Below are positions 37,356 to 52,300 of a stretch of DNA of 64,000 nt, in pieces (position 1 is the stretch's first letter; every line of letters starts with the position of its first letter). The notes beneath the pieces were generated by a model, which worked only from the letters and a program-made list of their open reading frames with translations, had not been told where the DNA came from and did no database searches. The stretch comes from Setaria digitata (Eukaryota > Nematoda > Chromadorea > Rhabditida > Setariidae), in contig RCAB01000004.1 of assembly GCA_003640385.1 (NCBI GenBank), forward strand, positions 310,001 to 374,000, in the 5' to 3' direction. A program made the translations under genes and the position numbers.

Positions 37356-40300
37356 ATGAACAATAATCCCGGGCGATGTTTTGCTGCATTAGCTGATTTG
37401 ATTCATCACGAAAACGCTTCCATTGCAGATTGCAATGAAGAACGATTCATCGTCGTACCAATCGTGGAGTTAGTGTTTTTCTTTCTTTTTTTTTTTTTTT
37501 TTTTTTTTTTTTTGACATATGGAAAATTTTTTGAGGCCAAATTTCGCAAAGTAAGTTAACCTTTCCCTGAATTAAAAGAAAATCTAGTTTGATTTTTTTT
37601 GCATTGGGAAAAAAAGCTTTGTTTGAGATGTAAAATTGCCAGTTTGCTTTTAGTGCTTAAGACAGCTGCTTCTTCCAGGGTACCACTTAGTTATAATGCC
37701 TTGAATTCTCCGGAAATACTTTATCTAGATGGAACGAATCAAATATTACTTCGATGTATTAATGGCTTAACAATGGTATTTGATGCAACGTTCGAAAACA
37801 CAGCACCTCTTGCAACTTATCGCTTAAATCCGAATGCGCGAGTGAGTAACTGATTTGAACACGTAGGCATTCAATTTTCCCAGAATTTGAATTAGATCTC
37901 CAAATTTAATTAATTTTTATTCTTTACAGATAATTTACAATAAGAATAGTGGCACTCTAGCAGTCGCAGATTCTAAAATGCTTTGCTTGCGTCAGGATTA
38001 TGGTGGTACATTTCTTATTAAAACAGCACTGAAGAGACCATCATATAAAACTGTTTCTGTTGAATTACCATTAGATGAGGTTTGTTACTATGTCAGTCAA
38101 TGACGTTTAGTTTTATCGTACCATGTAAAAATATTACTTGACGTTGGTTTTATCAAGATAGAGTTGCAAAGATATTTGAATGTCAGTGTTTTAATATCGT
38201 GTATAATGTCAGTGATTTGCTATACATTGACCTTCTCTTTTTACAGGCTACGAAATTCCTGCAAATAGTCGCAAATGATCCTGATTCGGAAGATATTCTG
38301 AAGCATCGACCTGCTTTGCGTAAATTTATGTCACAATTACGTACCGTCGTTGGAAGTTTATCTTGTAACACAGTTCGTTATTTTTAACCAGTTTCGGAAT
38401 TTTTTCTGAGCGTAAGACGTATAAAAAGAAAGCTAAATATTATTTTGGAATTTCTGAAAGATTAATCTTGAAGCAGATTTTTGTAAAAAGTTTCTGAAAA
38501 CCTTCCATGTTGCCGCTCCGTAAATGTCATTAACTTCTAGTTGCTTTTGGATTTATTTTAGGGTTTCTTAATCATTTATTGGAGTTTATTTGTGTTGATC
38601 ACTGACATTTAAATTAACCTTATAGATGGAGTCAGTAGTAGTAGAAGTAAACGGCAAAGAACTACTTGAGCAGTTGCGTCCTCTGGAAACCCCAGAGGAA
38701 AACAATAGTGCAGAAGTGCCACCAGAGTGGATGACTTTCATTTGGCCTTATATTTCGATGCTTGGGGAACGCGTGAGAGTAAATTTTCCCTTCATTCATA
38801 ATTTACTGTGCTTTAGAACCAAAGTTTGATTTGGACTTTAATCCATAGAATTCGTTAACTTTCACTTATTTTGCAGCTGATGTTAAACCCAGATCATCCT
38901 TATAACTTCGATTATTCGCCAGAATGGAAAGGTTTGAACAAGGAAATGATGGCAAGTGAGGCTGCCCGTCGACTTACATTCCAAAACTGGCCTCATATGG
39001 ATTACAGGTTCATTACACTGAAAAAAAAAAAAAAAGTGATTGAAAAGGTTTTCCTACTGAGAAGCATTGTGTAGGCTTCATTTCCAGGTGGGCCTTACCG
39101 TGCCAAATGGCAGAAGCAGGATTTTATCACCAACCAAACAATGCTGGCGATGATCGAGTTCTCTGCTTTTCTTGTTTTGTTTGCCTGGTGTGTTGGGAAC
39201 CATCAGATGAACCCTGGTAGTATTAAAATATGTAATTATGGTTTAGTATTCAATAAAACTCATCAGTAGCAAGTTAAGGTTTTTTTTTAAAAAAGAAAAA
39301 AAGAAACAGATAGAAAAACTGAAATTCATTTCAGTTGGCGGATTTTTTTTTTTCAAATTCTTAATGAAAAAGTAATTTTGAGGTCGGAACACGAACGCCA
39401 TTCACCAAAATGTCGTTTTGTACATAATTATACGAACCCAAATGTACCATTCGTTTTAACAATGTCTGCTTTATCTCCATTTCTACATCATTTGCAAGTG
39501 AATCACACATCTTCTCTTGTCTTCTCAACAGGAAGTGGAGCATGGATCGCTATTGCAAGCAAAGAATCTGCTGAAATACATCTCTGGAGAACGGATAGCG
39601 TTGTGCAGGTTAATACACTTGAAGTTTTGCAGCTTGTTTAAATAAATTATTGAGAAATGAAACGAATCTGTGACGAGTTAAGTAAATCTGATATTAATAT
39701 TCTTGTAAACACTGTCATATTTTACCTGCCGAATGATTTTGTTATAGGTGAAGCAATGGTTCACTTTGAGTTCAGGGAAATTTTTCTCTGCTGTTCTAGA
39801 CTGCATGATGGTAGAAGGAGATCAACCTCCTCGCAGGACTCAAAGAGTTACTTGGAGTGACGATCTCACGTAAGTTTTATATTATCATTTTAATTCATTC
39901 TGTTGAATACTACAGCTTTACTCTTTTCACTCAAATATGATTTTGAACTGGTTCTTTGTAGAAACTGTTTGTTAAATGTTGATGGGGAAGAAGAATCGCA
40001 GCAGAGCAACACAATAAAAGGCTGGTATTCTTCATGCTTTGAAGGGATTAATATTCTGGCCGTTTTTCGATACAGTTTTTACTTTCTGTTATATATTACC
40101 GTATTGTGGTTTCTTTGTTTATTTCTGCATTTCAGAATCTTTATCAGATGAATGCTTGTTGAAACCAGCGCTCTCCACTTTGCTGGCAGATGTTGGTTGT
40201 GAAGTAATTTCATTTTTATATCTAGTCCACTTCCATTCCAAAATTATTTTAGAAAAAAAACAAAATGACAGACGAGTTATGTTGCATATTATTGTAATTA

Positions 40301-43300
40301 TCTTCACCACGAAGTATTTTCAGAGTCTGGTGAAGCAGGATAAAAGATTTAAACAACATTCAGCGATCATTCTTTTAAAAAAGATTCGGAAACTTTCCGA
40401 CTGTTTGATTGAAATTTTATTACATTACTTTTTATATTCGTTGCAGACTGTTATAACAGCTCTTTGTACTATTGGAAAACCTTGTCTTAGCGACTGTTCC
40501 ATTGGAGCTGTAACAAAGAAGTCCTCTGAACAGAACCAAACCTTAGTTGTTGTCGCTGTGTCTGTAAATGATGAAAAATTGAGCAGAGGTATAAATTTAT
40601 TTGTTGCCAACGTCAAAAAGAGCTTTTCAAAAAAAAAAAAAAAAAAAAAAAAAAACTGTTTAATATAAGCAGTACAAAGTGTGAAACACCTTGTGATTGG
40701 ATCATAAAATGGATTGAATGTCTATTCCTTTTAGTTACTCTTTAAATTAAGAAATAAATGTTTCGGCAGATATTCGTAAAGCACTGAAATATTACATAAA
40801 CGGATTTTTTTTAGTGCGTCAGCAAAGCCAAAGCAGCTTAGAAACTGAAATAAATACATTAAATACGATGAATAAAGCTCATGAATTTATTGATGTGTCA
40901 CCACGAATTGTTGGTGGATCATGTTTTGGCGATGAGGGTGTTAATTCTGGTGCATCGCTTCGTCCGTTCCTGGCTCTTTACCAGCTTGATTGCGCAGATT
41001 CAATCAGTTTACGTAAACGCACCTCTTCTATCCGTCAAGGTTTTTGTTGCAATTTTGATGTTCGTTGTGACTGTTTGTTTTGTAAATTTTTTTTTTTCGT
41101 GAACTCAGCTCACGAATAATGAAATGCAGATCATGCTTTCTAAGCGCTCTCAATTTCTTTTATATATTAAGCTTTAATAATGCTTTTGTTCCCTGAACTT
41201 GATTATGCATGAGCAGACTAAAATAAGTTTATGGATTTGAATGTACAAAAAAGTTCACACCAGAAATTAAGATCTCTTTCCTGCTGTTCTCAACGTCTAA
41301 TTTTTTGAACAAATTTGTAATTTTTAGTTACAGAGTCCTATTTTAGAAGATGCAAAACCGACTGAAAACAAGATGATGCATTCTTCTAATGCTGGTGAAG
41401 CCAATTTTTCAGAAGGAGTAATATTGATGGATACTACTGACAATACTGTTTTAGAATGGGCTGATGCTGCATATGGCGAACACTCCGGTTTTGTCGATTT
41501 GCCCGCTGGTTTATTATGTCTTTTTTTTTACTCTCTGGCACACTTTTACGTTCATTTTTATTTTTTAGTTGTGAATTAATACGTTTATAAAATACCTGAT
41601 CCTCTACGAAATCATGGTTACTCATATGTTTGATACAATTTCCTCTGGTTAAATATGCTGCACTAAGCATGAAGTGTGGAAGTTTATAGGGGAGGAAAAT
41701 GAAAATGAAGTATTAGACGGGCCATCGAAAACAGACGCAAAATATGATGTAAAAACGGATTATGTGTCTGTTAATTATGAAGCACCATCGATGGATATTT
41801 CCTTTGTTCAGTGTTTCAGGCTACCAACTACAGTTGATAATACGAACATGGAAGTAATTATTTTTCTTGTGTAAACTAATTTTTCTGGTGACAAAGTTGG
41901 AAGATTTAGTAACTAATAATTTTATATGGGCTTATTTCATATTTGAGCTTTCATTTTTCATTTATTTCGAAAACATTATGGACGTTACGATTTCAGGCGA
42001 AGGGATTGAGGTTTTGTATGAGGACCAAAGTTTTCCTAAATTTCGAACGAGACATATTTGATGGCTGATTATTGTTTCAGATATCAGCAGTAATTCCAAT
42101 GCAAAATATTTTCCTAGTAGTTATAGCTAACAACACAGGATCCACGTTGGACACTGTCCAATCAGCAATACTAATATATCTTGTTCATTTTGGAAAAATT
42201 ACTGCCAATGTTCAGGTCTCTGCTTTAATTGTTAGTGGCTGATGCAATATTTGTCACTTATTCCTTAGATTTTCGAAACCTGTTCAATAAGAGTAAGTGA
42301 TTGTATGGTAGCTGAATAGTTCATCGCAGTGTGTTGCTTAAAATCTACGTACAGAATGTGTAGCTAATCGAATTCACAATCATATTAGTTAAATGTGAAT
42401 TTAAGTATATCTTATAAAATGACCATGCTTTATCGAAATTGATTGCGAGGTTTTTATGAATTTCGATAGTATTTTTCAGAGAGAGCCAATAAAAGCTTAC
42501 TACTATAAAGATTTTCGAATCGTGCAATTCGCTTTAGCAAATATGGATCTCGTTCATGCTTCTCATGGATCACTAAATTCGGAATCTCTAACGAACGTTT
42601 ACTTCGATGGTGCAGTTATTGTAAGTTATTCACATGTACTCTCTTTGAATCAAAAATTTCTGTTTTTTTCTTAATATCTGTTAGGTTGCTGGTACTAACT
42701 ATTATTTTTGTAACTTTGCGATCAAAGCGATGGGAATTTCTATGTAGAAACACACATTATTTGTCACATGTGATAATGTCGTGCGCAGATTACTGAAGAC
42801 AGTTTGAAGAATGTTTTATTATATTTGATAGTTAATAGTGGCGATTTTTAGCGCACAATGGAAGATATGGTTTACTTTATAAATCTAAACACCAATAAGC
42901 TTTATTCTTTGTGTGATGAAAAGGTGGCACAATTTGCCGTGATGGATACTGGAAAAGTCACTCTGTTGACCAAAAATTCAGGAAAGGTATTTTTTACGTA
43001 ATATTAGGATTATTCCAATTACTTCATTGGAGAAATTGGTGAGCAGACGTAAAGCTTACCAGACTGCGGCATTTTTATTCTCATTTGTTTCTAAATACGG
43101 ATTTTAATTTGTGCTAATTGGTTGATAGTCTAGAAATAATGACGAATCAGTCAAGCAAGTTGGATTTAGCAGTCAATTTTATTTTGTTTTTATGAATTGA
43201 ACTTTTGCAAATTTCCTTCTATTTCAGTTGATAACAGTTCAAATTGAACAGTCGAGTTCTCATCGTACGGATTATGAAGAAGATGAGGACGCTGCAGTGG

Positions 43301-46300
43301 CTGCATTATTCAGCAAAATGAGTGATTCTCTACAATCAGAAGTATCAAAAAGTACTGCATATATTTATGTATATTCGGAGGACAAGTGTACAATTTATTT
43401 ATTTTTATTAACATTTAACTGAATTTATTTCTGTTGCATTTCCGATATCATGCATCAGTTATCCTTTGAGGGAAGAGAGTGTAAAATTAACATGTACATG
43501 GACAGTACTTTATTGTTTAGATTTTTATATTCCTGCATAAAAAATCTTATTCAAGAAAAAAAATACAGACATTGATGGGGATACAGAACGAGCGATGTTG
43601 TCTGGTGGCAACAGTACTGCAAATGTCCTAACATCGGAATATCTGTCGACTGCAGGTCTGCGACGAATCTGGAAATTGACAAGAAGCGATGTTGGTGGTC
43701 CGGTGCGGAGCACTAGTTATCGACTCCCTCATCATTTGTAAGCTCTGGAGGTCTTTCGATTGTGCAAAATCTTTGCAGTTGTAATTTGTGACAATTAACA
43801 AACAGAATATAACTTAATATAAGGAGATATGTCAGTTTTGTAATCATGTCATGTTCCAGATGCTAATTTATGGATGATACTTTATGTGCATGTATGTGTG
43901 TGTGCGTGTGCGTGTGCGTTCTTTTATATTTTCGCAGTTTTTAAAAACCTTAGAAAAGGAAAGGAAAGGAAAGGGTAATGACTTTTTGCTTAACTGTATT
44001 GTTTAAAACAAGGAATTTAATGGTTCGAAATTCATTCCATAGCTGAAATTCCTCTCTGTATAAGTTTGAACGCGCTCTACACTGTCTTTGCTATATTGAT
44101 GACATACTTAGTTTCATTTTATTAAGTAATTGGAATCGCTTGCTAGATGAAGTTAAAGGTGTTATAACCTACATCTTTACAGTGGTGGGCAGACCGGATA
44201 TCACCTGATACCACCATCTGGATGGAGCGAAGTGCCAGCAAATCAGCGTATCAGGAAATATTTCATCGAAAATGTACCACTGGAGGGAGTAAACAGAACC
44301 TGGTTTTACCAGTCAGATTGTCGTCGTTCCAGCGACGTACATGTTTTCGAATTTCTCCATTTTCAGGTATTTATATTATTTTTTAGTTTCTTTTTTTTGA
44401 AACAGAGTGTTTTTTTTCTTAACTCTACAATCGATAATCTTCTTGATTTTCGCACAGTTTTTTTTTTTTTTTTTGTAATCTCAAGTGAATGAGAAAACTT
44501 TCGCTTCTTATTTTATACCTGTGGGTTTTCTATATTTAATTCATTCAGCCATTCATATCTTTCATGAAGTCAACGAAATGCGCTCAAGGACTGCATGTGT
44601 GATTAATTTCAGCATGGATTACGCGTTTCACATGTTGATATCGCTTTGATTTTCCATGAAACATGTTTGGCTTGTCCAGATATCGAATTAAGATTGTACC
44701 GTCGAAAAAATAATGCAGATATTGTTCCTTCACCTTCAAAAGCGCATTCGCAGACATCTTTTTCTGGAAATGTTGGTCTGGAAGAAATCGAAATGCAGGT
44801 AAACGCTACTATTGACTCATATGAAAATATTGATGCTAATGTTTCGCAGTACAGAATTATAAGAGATATTGAGGACGCTTCTCACTGTTGTGAAATGTAA
44901 AACTAAATCTTTTATATAAATGGTACTAGCAGCAGATATAACTATTAAGTGTCATTATTAATAAAAGCTTAATGACTTAAAATTCAAGTGATTTATTGGC
45001 CAATTTCCAGAAAAATATTTTATACTTGATCGAAATTTTATCTTTTTCAGTGTGATTTATTGGCTGGGCCGTATCACTGTGCTGAATATGCCGATTTAAA
45101 TAGTCATTCCGCAAAAGTGCAATTACCAGGAATCGTTTTTTTACCTCAGCTTATCAAGAAAGGTATTTTATCAGGAAGCCGCCCAATAAAAATCATCAAA
45201 ATCATTCTGTACTCTCAAGGAATGCACAGTTTTTCGACACTGGGAAATTATTTCCCTTTGCAAACATTTATTCTTTTTTTGAAAATATGTAAGATTTTCA
45301 GCGGGCAACCTAGTGGGTTTCAAATCAGCTTCATATTATCTCGTCTTGAGGGCTCTGTCAGATTTTTCCCTTGATCAAGCAGTTACTGCAGTGAAGATAA
45401 ACGAACGTGATAAACTTAAGGGGTAGGTTTTTAACTCTGTCTTCTGCGTCCAATCTTATGCAAATGGTGATCTTTAGTGTGTATAAAGTGATTTCTCCAT
45501 ATCATCATTTTCTTACCATTAGTAATAAGTTCTATATGATTATTCATACTTCATGTAGTTTGATTATGTACTAGAAAAAACTGTGATCAGTTATTTAAAA
45601 ATGATGCCGCCTTGTAATACCATTACTTTACAGAATAAGTACCGCAGGTAAAACGAAATCAGCTTCGAAACGTCGTATCGATGATAATGAATCTGCAGAA
45701 CCAGCACAGTCTTCCGCTGAAAACAATTCTGCACACGGTAAATACCAAATTGGTTTGAAAAATTATAAAGTTTTAAAACTTTGTTACTGAAGTAGGTTTA
45801 GGCCTACTATTTTCGATTAATCAGATTAATGATATTCTCCGTGATATTCTCGTTGAAACTTGAGAATTGCGAAGTTTATTAAACTATAGAAAATTCCGTA
45901 TTTAAGGTTTAACAAGTCGACGTGGAATACAGTGGATTGATGAATTGGTGATAACAGTGGTAAAAGCGAGAAAAGCAATTGAGGCTAATGAGAGGTGCTT
46001 TCATAGTATTTAGATCCGAATATGTTTCATTATTCTTTATATTTGTTTGTTTCCAATTTCGTAAAGTGAGGCAGATATCTACTCTTAAAAGATATTTCTA
46101 TAGTGTTGAAAATCAATGGCAGACACTCTTTTTATAGAAGCCTGTCATTCCTTAGTGGTTCGCTACACTTAATTATTCAAACGCATTTGAATAAGAGTGG
46201 TTCCACCAGTTTTTAAATTAATTTTACTTGACTTGGTTTAATTCTTTTTTCAATCTTTTTCTAAAATATTGAACTTTTCGGGAAATGTAAAATGAGCTTG

Positions 46301-49300
46301 GTTTATGGAGGCAGAATAATTTTTGGTGGTTTTCTATTTGAAGAATTGAAAGGCGTGCGCTTATTGAAACAACAGATTTACACAGTAATATAGTAATGCT
46401 AGCAGCCGGAATTGCGCCAAAAATATCATCAGCTCAGAAAGCTCGTACAGAAGGCGAAAAATTGCAACAACAAACTTTGGCAATTGGCATTATTGAATGG
46501 TTGATAGATAATTGGATCAATACCTCATCACAGTAAGCTATATTTAGTTAATGAAAGGATAATATTACTGATTTGAGTTCTCCCTTACATTCAAATTATT
46601 AAAGTAAGTTGTTTTTAGTTTTAACTCAAATATAAACTTAGTGTTGGTGATTGCATTGGGAAGAAATTCCTTTAAATGGTTTGCGTGAGCTCTTCAACTG
46701 TGAGTTAGATAGTGTGTTATCATTTTGTTGATTCTGTTAACGAGATGGAGTTAAGTTCGATAGTCATACTTTAACATTAATAAATATTTGCAGTATATCA
46801 TTTATGGATTTTACTGGTATTTACAGTAATCATGGATTTTCCAGGACAAATTTATCAGCTTTTGCTGAAATGATCATCGAAAATGTTGACGCTATTTTCG
46901 TTAATTGTTTTATAATGTCACCCAGATCAATTTCGCATAAATGGAGCGGCATATTAATGTACATATTACGGTAAGGTGATTTCGCTTATTGTGTTTTTCC
47001 ATTAAGTTGTGGCCAAAGGGAAAATACTGACAATTGAAAAGCTATTTAATCAAGCATTTTATTGGGACGGATTTATAAAATTGTGTTTGCTTGATTTAAG
47101 AAGTGGTTAAAGGAAAAATGCATAAAGGATTCTTTCTTTCTGTAAGATTCTTTAAAAAATGCGAGGTATTAATTTTTTGCACCACGAATTACTATTTAAG
47201 CGTTCTTCGAAAGTCTGATGATGCTGCTTTTTCAAAATTGCTACAAATTTTTTTGTCGTGTTCGATTCGAATCATAACTAATTTACATGCAGTTAGAAAT
47301 GCTGGCTCTTTGCATTGGCTGTTCGTATTCATTTTCGCTTTGCTGAAGGTCAATTTTGGTTAAGTATGGCCATTATTTCAAATAAGCGAGTTTCACCGCT
47401 TTTTTTTTCATTTTTTTTTTTTGGTTATTTCTCTGTTTTGCTGAGGAGGCTTGTAGAAGTTCGATGTTTCAAGATGCCTGTAGTTGAATTTTTGTCCCAT
47501 ATTTTCTGGGAGTTAATTGTTCACCCGTCACAAGAGATAAAATACTACACTGCACGCTAGATTATGCCACAACTTGGGGATTTTAATAGTCAGAGAGTGT
47601 TCTTTTTGATTTCTTAATTTTGAATTGTAGTCAAGTTATTTGATTGTTTTTGAAATATTACTGTTTGTAAACAGAAATTATGATTCAGATGGCAGTGATG
47701 AAGACAAATGATGTCTCCTGTGGTGAACTTTTAAACACATTGTTGAATGCATTTTCAAATACGCTGACTTTTGTTGGTATCGCATGGAAACATTGCTGGA
47801 ATGGTTCGGTGCATGAAAAGTTAGCTACGGAATATGGCCTTAGCGGATTACCCACAGAATTGGTATGTTTAAATTACTGTGGTATGTAGCAGTTTAATCG
47901 TTTTCGTGCCATCCTCTCTGCATTTATTTGCTGTCTTTGAATTAATTAACAGCTATTGATTAATCTCAAAAATTGTTACTTTACCTTTAAATTTGACGAT
48001 TTTGAGGTCATGTATGAATGGCCTAGATCAGTACTTTCGGTTTGGGAACGAACTACGGCCGCTGCGAAGCTGAATGATCGTAAGTTTTGTTTTGTCATGT
48101 ATTGTAGCTGTCATTTGCCATAGCATCATCACTTCCTACTGAATTTGTAGATTTAATCAAAAACATCCCTTCGCAAATGCATTTATATTATAGCAAGCGA
48201 GCTAGCACACGCATTTCCGCCAGCTACACCAACACTGATAGCTTACAAATGGGCATCTGCTGCTGCTGGTTATGGAAAAGGATATAGTGAAATGAAATCA
48301 GCACAGAATGCTGGGATTAGTCGTCACGAAAAAATTCCTACAACTGATTGCAGGATTCTCAATAGGGATTTTGTTGATGCAAACACGAACATAAGTGGAT
48401 TGACTGCAGCGGTTCGTTCACTTTTTTTGCTGACATTTTCAGCGCGTGTGAGTCATATATTCCATCGAACATAGATAAAGCGAATACCACAAATACTATT
48501 TTAAATTGAAGAAATGAGATTTGAGCCGTGGCTGCTTTTTTACAATCTGTATTATTAAACATCAGTGATTTCAGGATGAAATAGACTGGTTGGCACTGTT
48601 TAATATATCAACAGATTGTGTAAGGGAAACTTTTGAAAATCCTGCAGAAGGTAAATTATTGGACTCCAGGTCATTCTGCTTCACGTGTTTTTTGTTGAAA
48701 TTTAGCAGCTTTGTCTTAGTTCGTTTTTCAGCAAGTTCTGCAGCAAATTCTCAACGGGAATATAAATACCAAACAGTAACGACATCCACCCAGTTAAGCG
48801 GTTTGTTGGAGACGGAGCCGCTTACATTTGCTGTAATATACGCTTCGGATCATATTAAAGTAGAAAATGTAGAAACTGGTAGCTTTTATTCTTTTTTTTT
48901 TTTTTTTTTTTTTTATTATTACTCATTTGGAAACTAAAAAGTTTTGGTACAGGGAATTAATTTATGCTTAACGTACGTACGAATTATAGGTTCTATAAAA
49001 GAAGTTGATTGCACATGTGCACCCATTGGTCATACTGAAAATGAAGGTCCTATGCCATTGAAAATTATGGATATTACTGAGACAATTTTGAATAAGGTGC
49101 GTTGTTTTTTTTTTAATTTCTATTCATGATATATATTAAAAAACCTATAAGTTATATTTATAACTAGTAAAAATAACTTTCTGGTTCCAAAGTGACCAAC
49201 GGTACAGTTTGGGTTTCAGCTATTACCTATATTATGTGAAGCTGTTTAATGTTAAACACGTTTAACTTTTAATGGTTGTATGTTTCGAAAATTAACAGTA

Positions 49301-52300
49301 TTTTTTTTAGAAGTCGGAACGTGAAGCTGGAAGTAGTTCGGTAGCTTCGAAATCAGGACTTCAAGATTTAAGTGCTGATTTAAATGCACGTATGACATTG
49401 ATTGCGATGGAACAGGCGCAGACGAAAGAGGATAATGCAGTTGTAAACGCTGAGCAGAGTTCACATCGTAAATGCTACTGTCGCATTCGTTTTAATTGTG
49501 CAGAGAAAGAATATTGCTCAGCAGCGCCTAAGTTCTATTTAAAAATCTTTGTAAAGAAGTAAACTTTCAAACATTGCGATTTTTAGTGTTCCGTCATAAA
49601 ACTAAAATGATTCACTTAGGGAACATTGAAGCTGTTGCGCAAGGTTTCGCAACTCAGGGATCTTCAGCGAGCACGTTTGGCATTCCAACAACACCGAAAA
49701 CGACACCTTTCATGACACCGACTCCTCTATCTCCGTCGCACCTCTCACCTATAAATTCAGAACCAAATCTAACGTATATGATGGAAAATGAATCAACGGT
49801 TAGGAATATATTGTGCTAAAAATGAATCCTCTCTTTTTGTACATTTTGGAGTTAAAACATTTTGAGGCTTAATTTCCGAAATTTGGATTTCCCTTATCTG
49901 AAAAATCTCTCTCTAACTAAACTTTGTCTTCGATCTTCCAAAATCTCATTTAATTCTAAATAAGATGTGAAATTGAGAAATTAATTCATTTTTTATGACT
50001 TATAACTTCTCAGAATGCTGATGAGCAATCCAAGGAAAATAGTAATCGAAGAGCAGAAATACGTTCACAGATTCCGTCACTAGCACCGATGATTTCGCCA
50101 GATATCTTCAAATTGCCATCACAAAAACTTCTACTTATGGAAAGGATTACTTTTGGTTAGTTGTAATCACTTTTTTTTTTCGTAAAATTGACATTTGGTA
50201 CTGATATCAGCAGTAGCGCTTTTCATTTCTTGATGTGTTTCTTATAAACTGAACAGTATTTCTTAGACTTAGCATATTTTTAGGATCCAGGAAGTTCGTC
50301 ATTTTGGATTTTGGAGTGCCCATTCTTCTCACTGATTTTTTCATTCCATCGGTAGCGGAAATAGCAGCAATTTCTCTAGATGTATGGCTTCTGGGTGAAA
50401 ATGTTGATGGACAGCGGTTACTAATGACAACAGATATTTGCCGCAAAAGTATTGCTGTGCAAGATCTACAACCTTTTATGCGAATAAGATTCATAAAGGT
50501 TTGTGGGTGTATTAATCCGCTATTTTTTTGTAATATGAATATAAGTTCCGAAATGAATTGAATTGATTTTTTCTTTCAATTATCAATGAAACAAACACTA
50601 CTTCTGTTGCAACCAAATCTGCTTGTAGATAACTTATGTTGGGCGACAGCTTTATAACGCAGCATGTAAAATTCCAATAGGTTTCTTTTTTGGACATCGT
50701 TATTTTCCATCGTGGCAAATTCATTCATATCCATTAATGCAAAAGGAATATTTTGCTCATTGTATGGCAACTAATCAACAAAAAAAGGTTTTATTTTGCT
50801 AGATTTTACTACTTTTTCTTAAGTTCTTTATTGCGTGTGACATCATATTTACTGATCAGATAATATTACGTACGCTTTAAATTTCGACAGATTGTTTTAT
50901 GCTTCAGTTTTCTCTTTATGGTGCGCTACCCTTAATTAAATATAACCGAAATTCTTACACATCATGTTCATTCAGCTTTATTAGCGGCAACATTCTTGAG
51001 ATTTGCAACCAAAGATAGGAATGTAGTTGATCTTACGGGAGTCAATAATTAATGCGCATCATATCTGTGATTCATTTGTATTAGAATCAGGTCGGTATTT
51101 AAACAGTCTGTGGCTTTTAGGCAACAATTACCTTAAGCCATTTGCGGCAGCTTTGTGAAGATTTACGATGCAGACATCAACTTGCAAGCGTGGAACTAAA
51201 TCGTTTGGTAGACGAATTTGCTCCAGAAGAGGAAGTGAAGCAAGTGTACCGCGAATGCGTTCAACTCAGTCTGCAATGGAACATTGTGGTGGGAGTGGTG
51301 CATCGACTAGAGCTAGATCAACTACCATCTTATAGTGCTGGTTTTCTTCATTTATTATTGAGCTGTGATTTAAATCTGAAATATTTTCTTTAGGACTCAA
51401 ATCGAAGTGGTTCATATGATTCCAACATGTTTTGAGGGAATTTCGAAAATATTGCCAAACAGTTAATTTTTATGCAGATTCTGATCAAAATTTGGAGAAA
51501 GCTTTGCACGGGAGCTGGAACGACTGCTGTCCAGATCAGTTGCTAACTATTGCAGTCGAGCTGTTTGCTTTAGTCACGCGGGCAACTCATCTAGTTGATG
51601 TCCGCGCTATCGCATTGGAAACATTTACCAGTGATAACAAAGCTTCTCAGGTACAAATATTGCTGTTTGTATGGTGTGCGAATTACTAATGGAATCATGT
51701 TTATCGGGAAAGATGTAATAATGAGGATTGTTTTGTAGTTCAAGTTTTTTCTTTCTGAACGCTCGTGGTAACTTGTTATGTAAAATTACCAGAATTATAT
51801 CAAAGGTTGTGGGTTTTTATATGGAATTGAATAATCGAACATTTTTATTGCTTTTCATAAATTTTAACTTCTGGTGCTATTAGGTTCGTGTTAAATGGGA
51901 AATGAAGCTTTCTCAGGTTTATCCATTTGTTGGAATTCTGACTTCTTGTTTACAGAATTGTTGCCCAAGTGAAGCAAAGTATGCTCGAATAAAATATGAA
52001 GAAATGCGGGAAGCAAATTTACCGCTTCCACCAACCGAGGAAATTATTTTGCATCCGGTGTTCAGCCTTGATGACGCTGTCACTCTCTTCGTTTTATTTT
52101 GTGTTCCAGCCGTACCCAGACTCCAGGTTTTTAAAATTCAATTTACTCGCACCTCCTATAAAGTATTTCACGTTTTATGGTCACTTTAATTTAGGTGGGA
52201 TGTATCACATGGTTATTTCACAATGGTTCTGAAAGTGATTGGTGGCCATTATTCTTCCCGCGTGTTTTGAAGGAAGTTTTTTCCACACAGCTGAAAAGGC

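Noticed and set aside
40039..40668. A 209-codon plus-strand open frame
   Set aside because: It reads through several BIRC6 exons and AT-rich introns that happen to lack stops; internal TTTCAG and TTGCAG acceptors show it is spliced, and it ends in a 27-A run.
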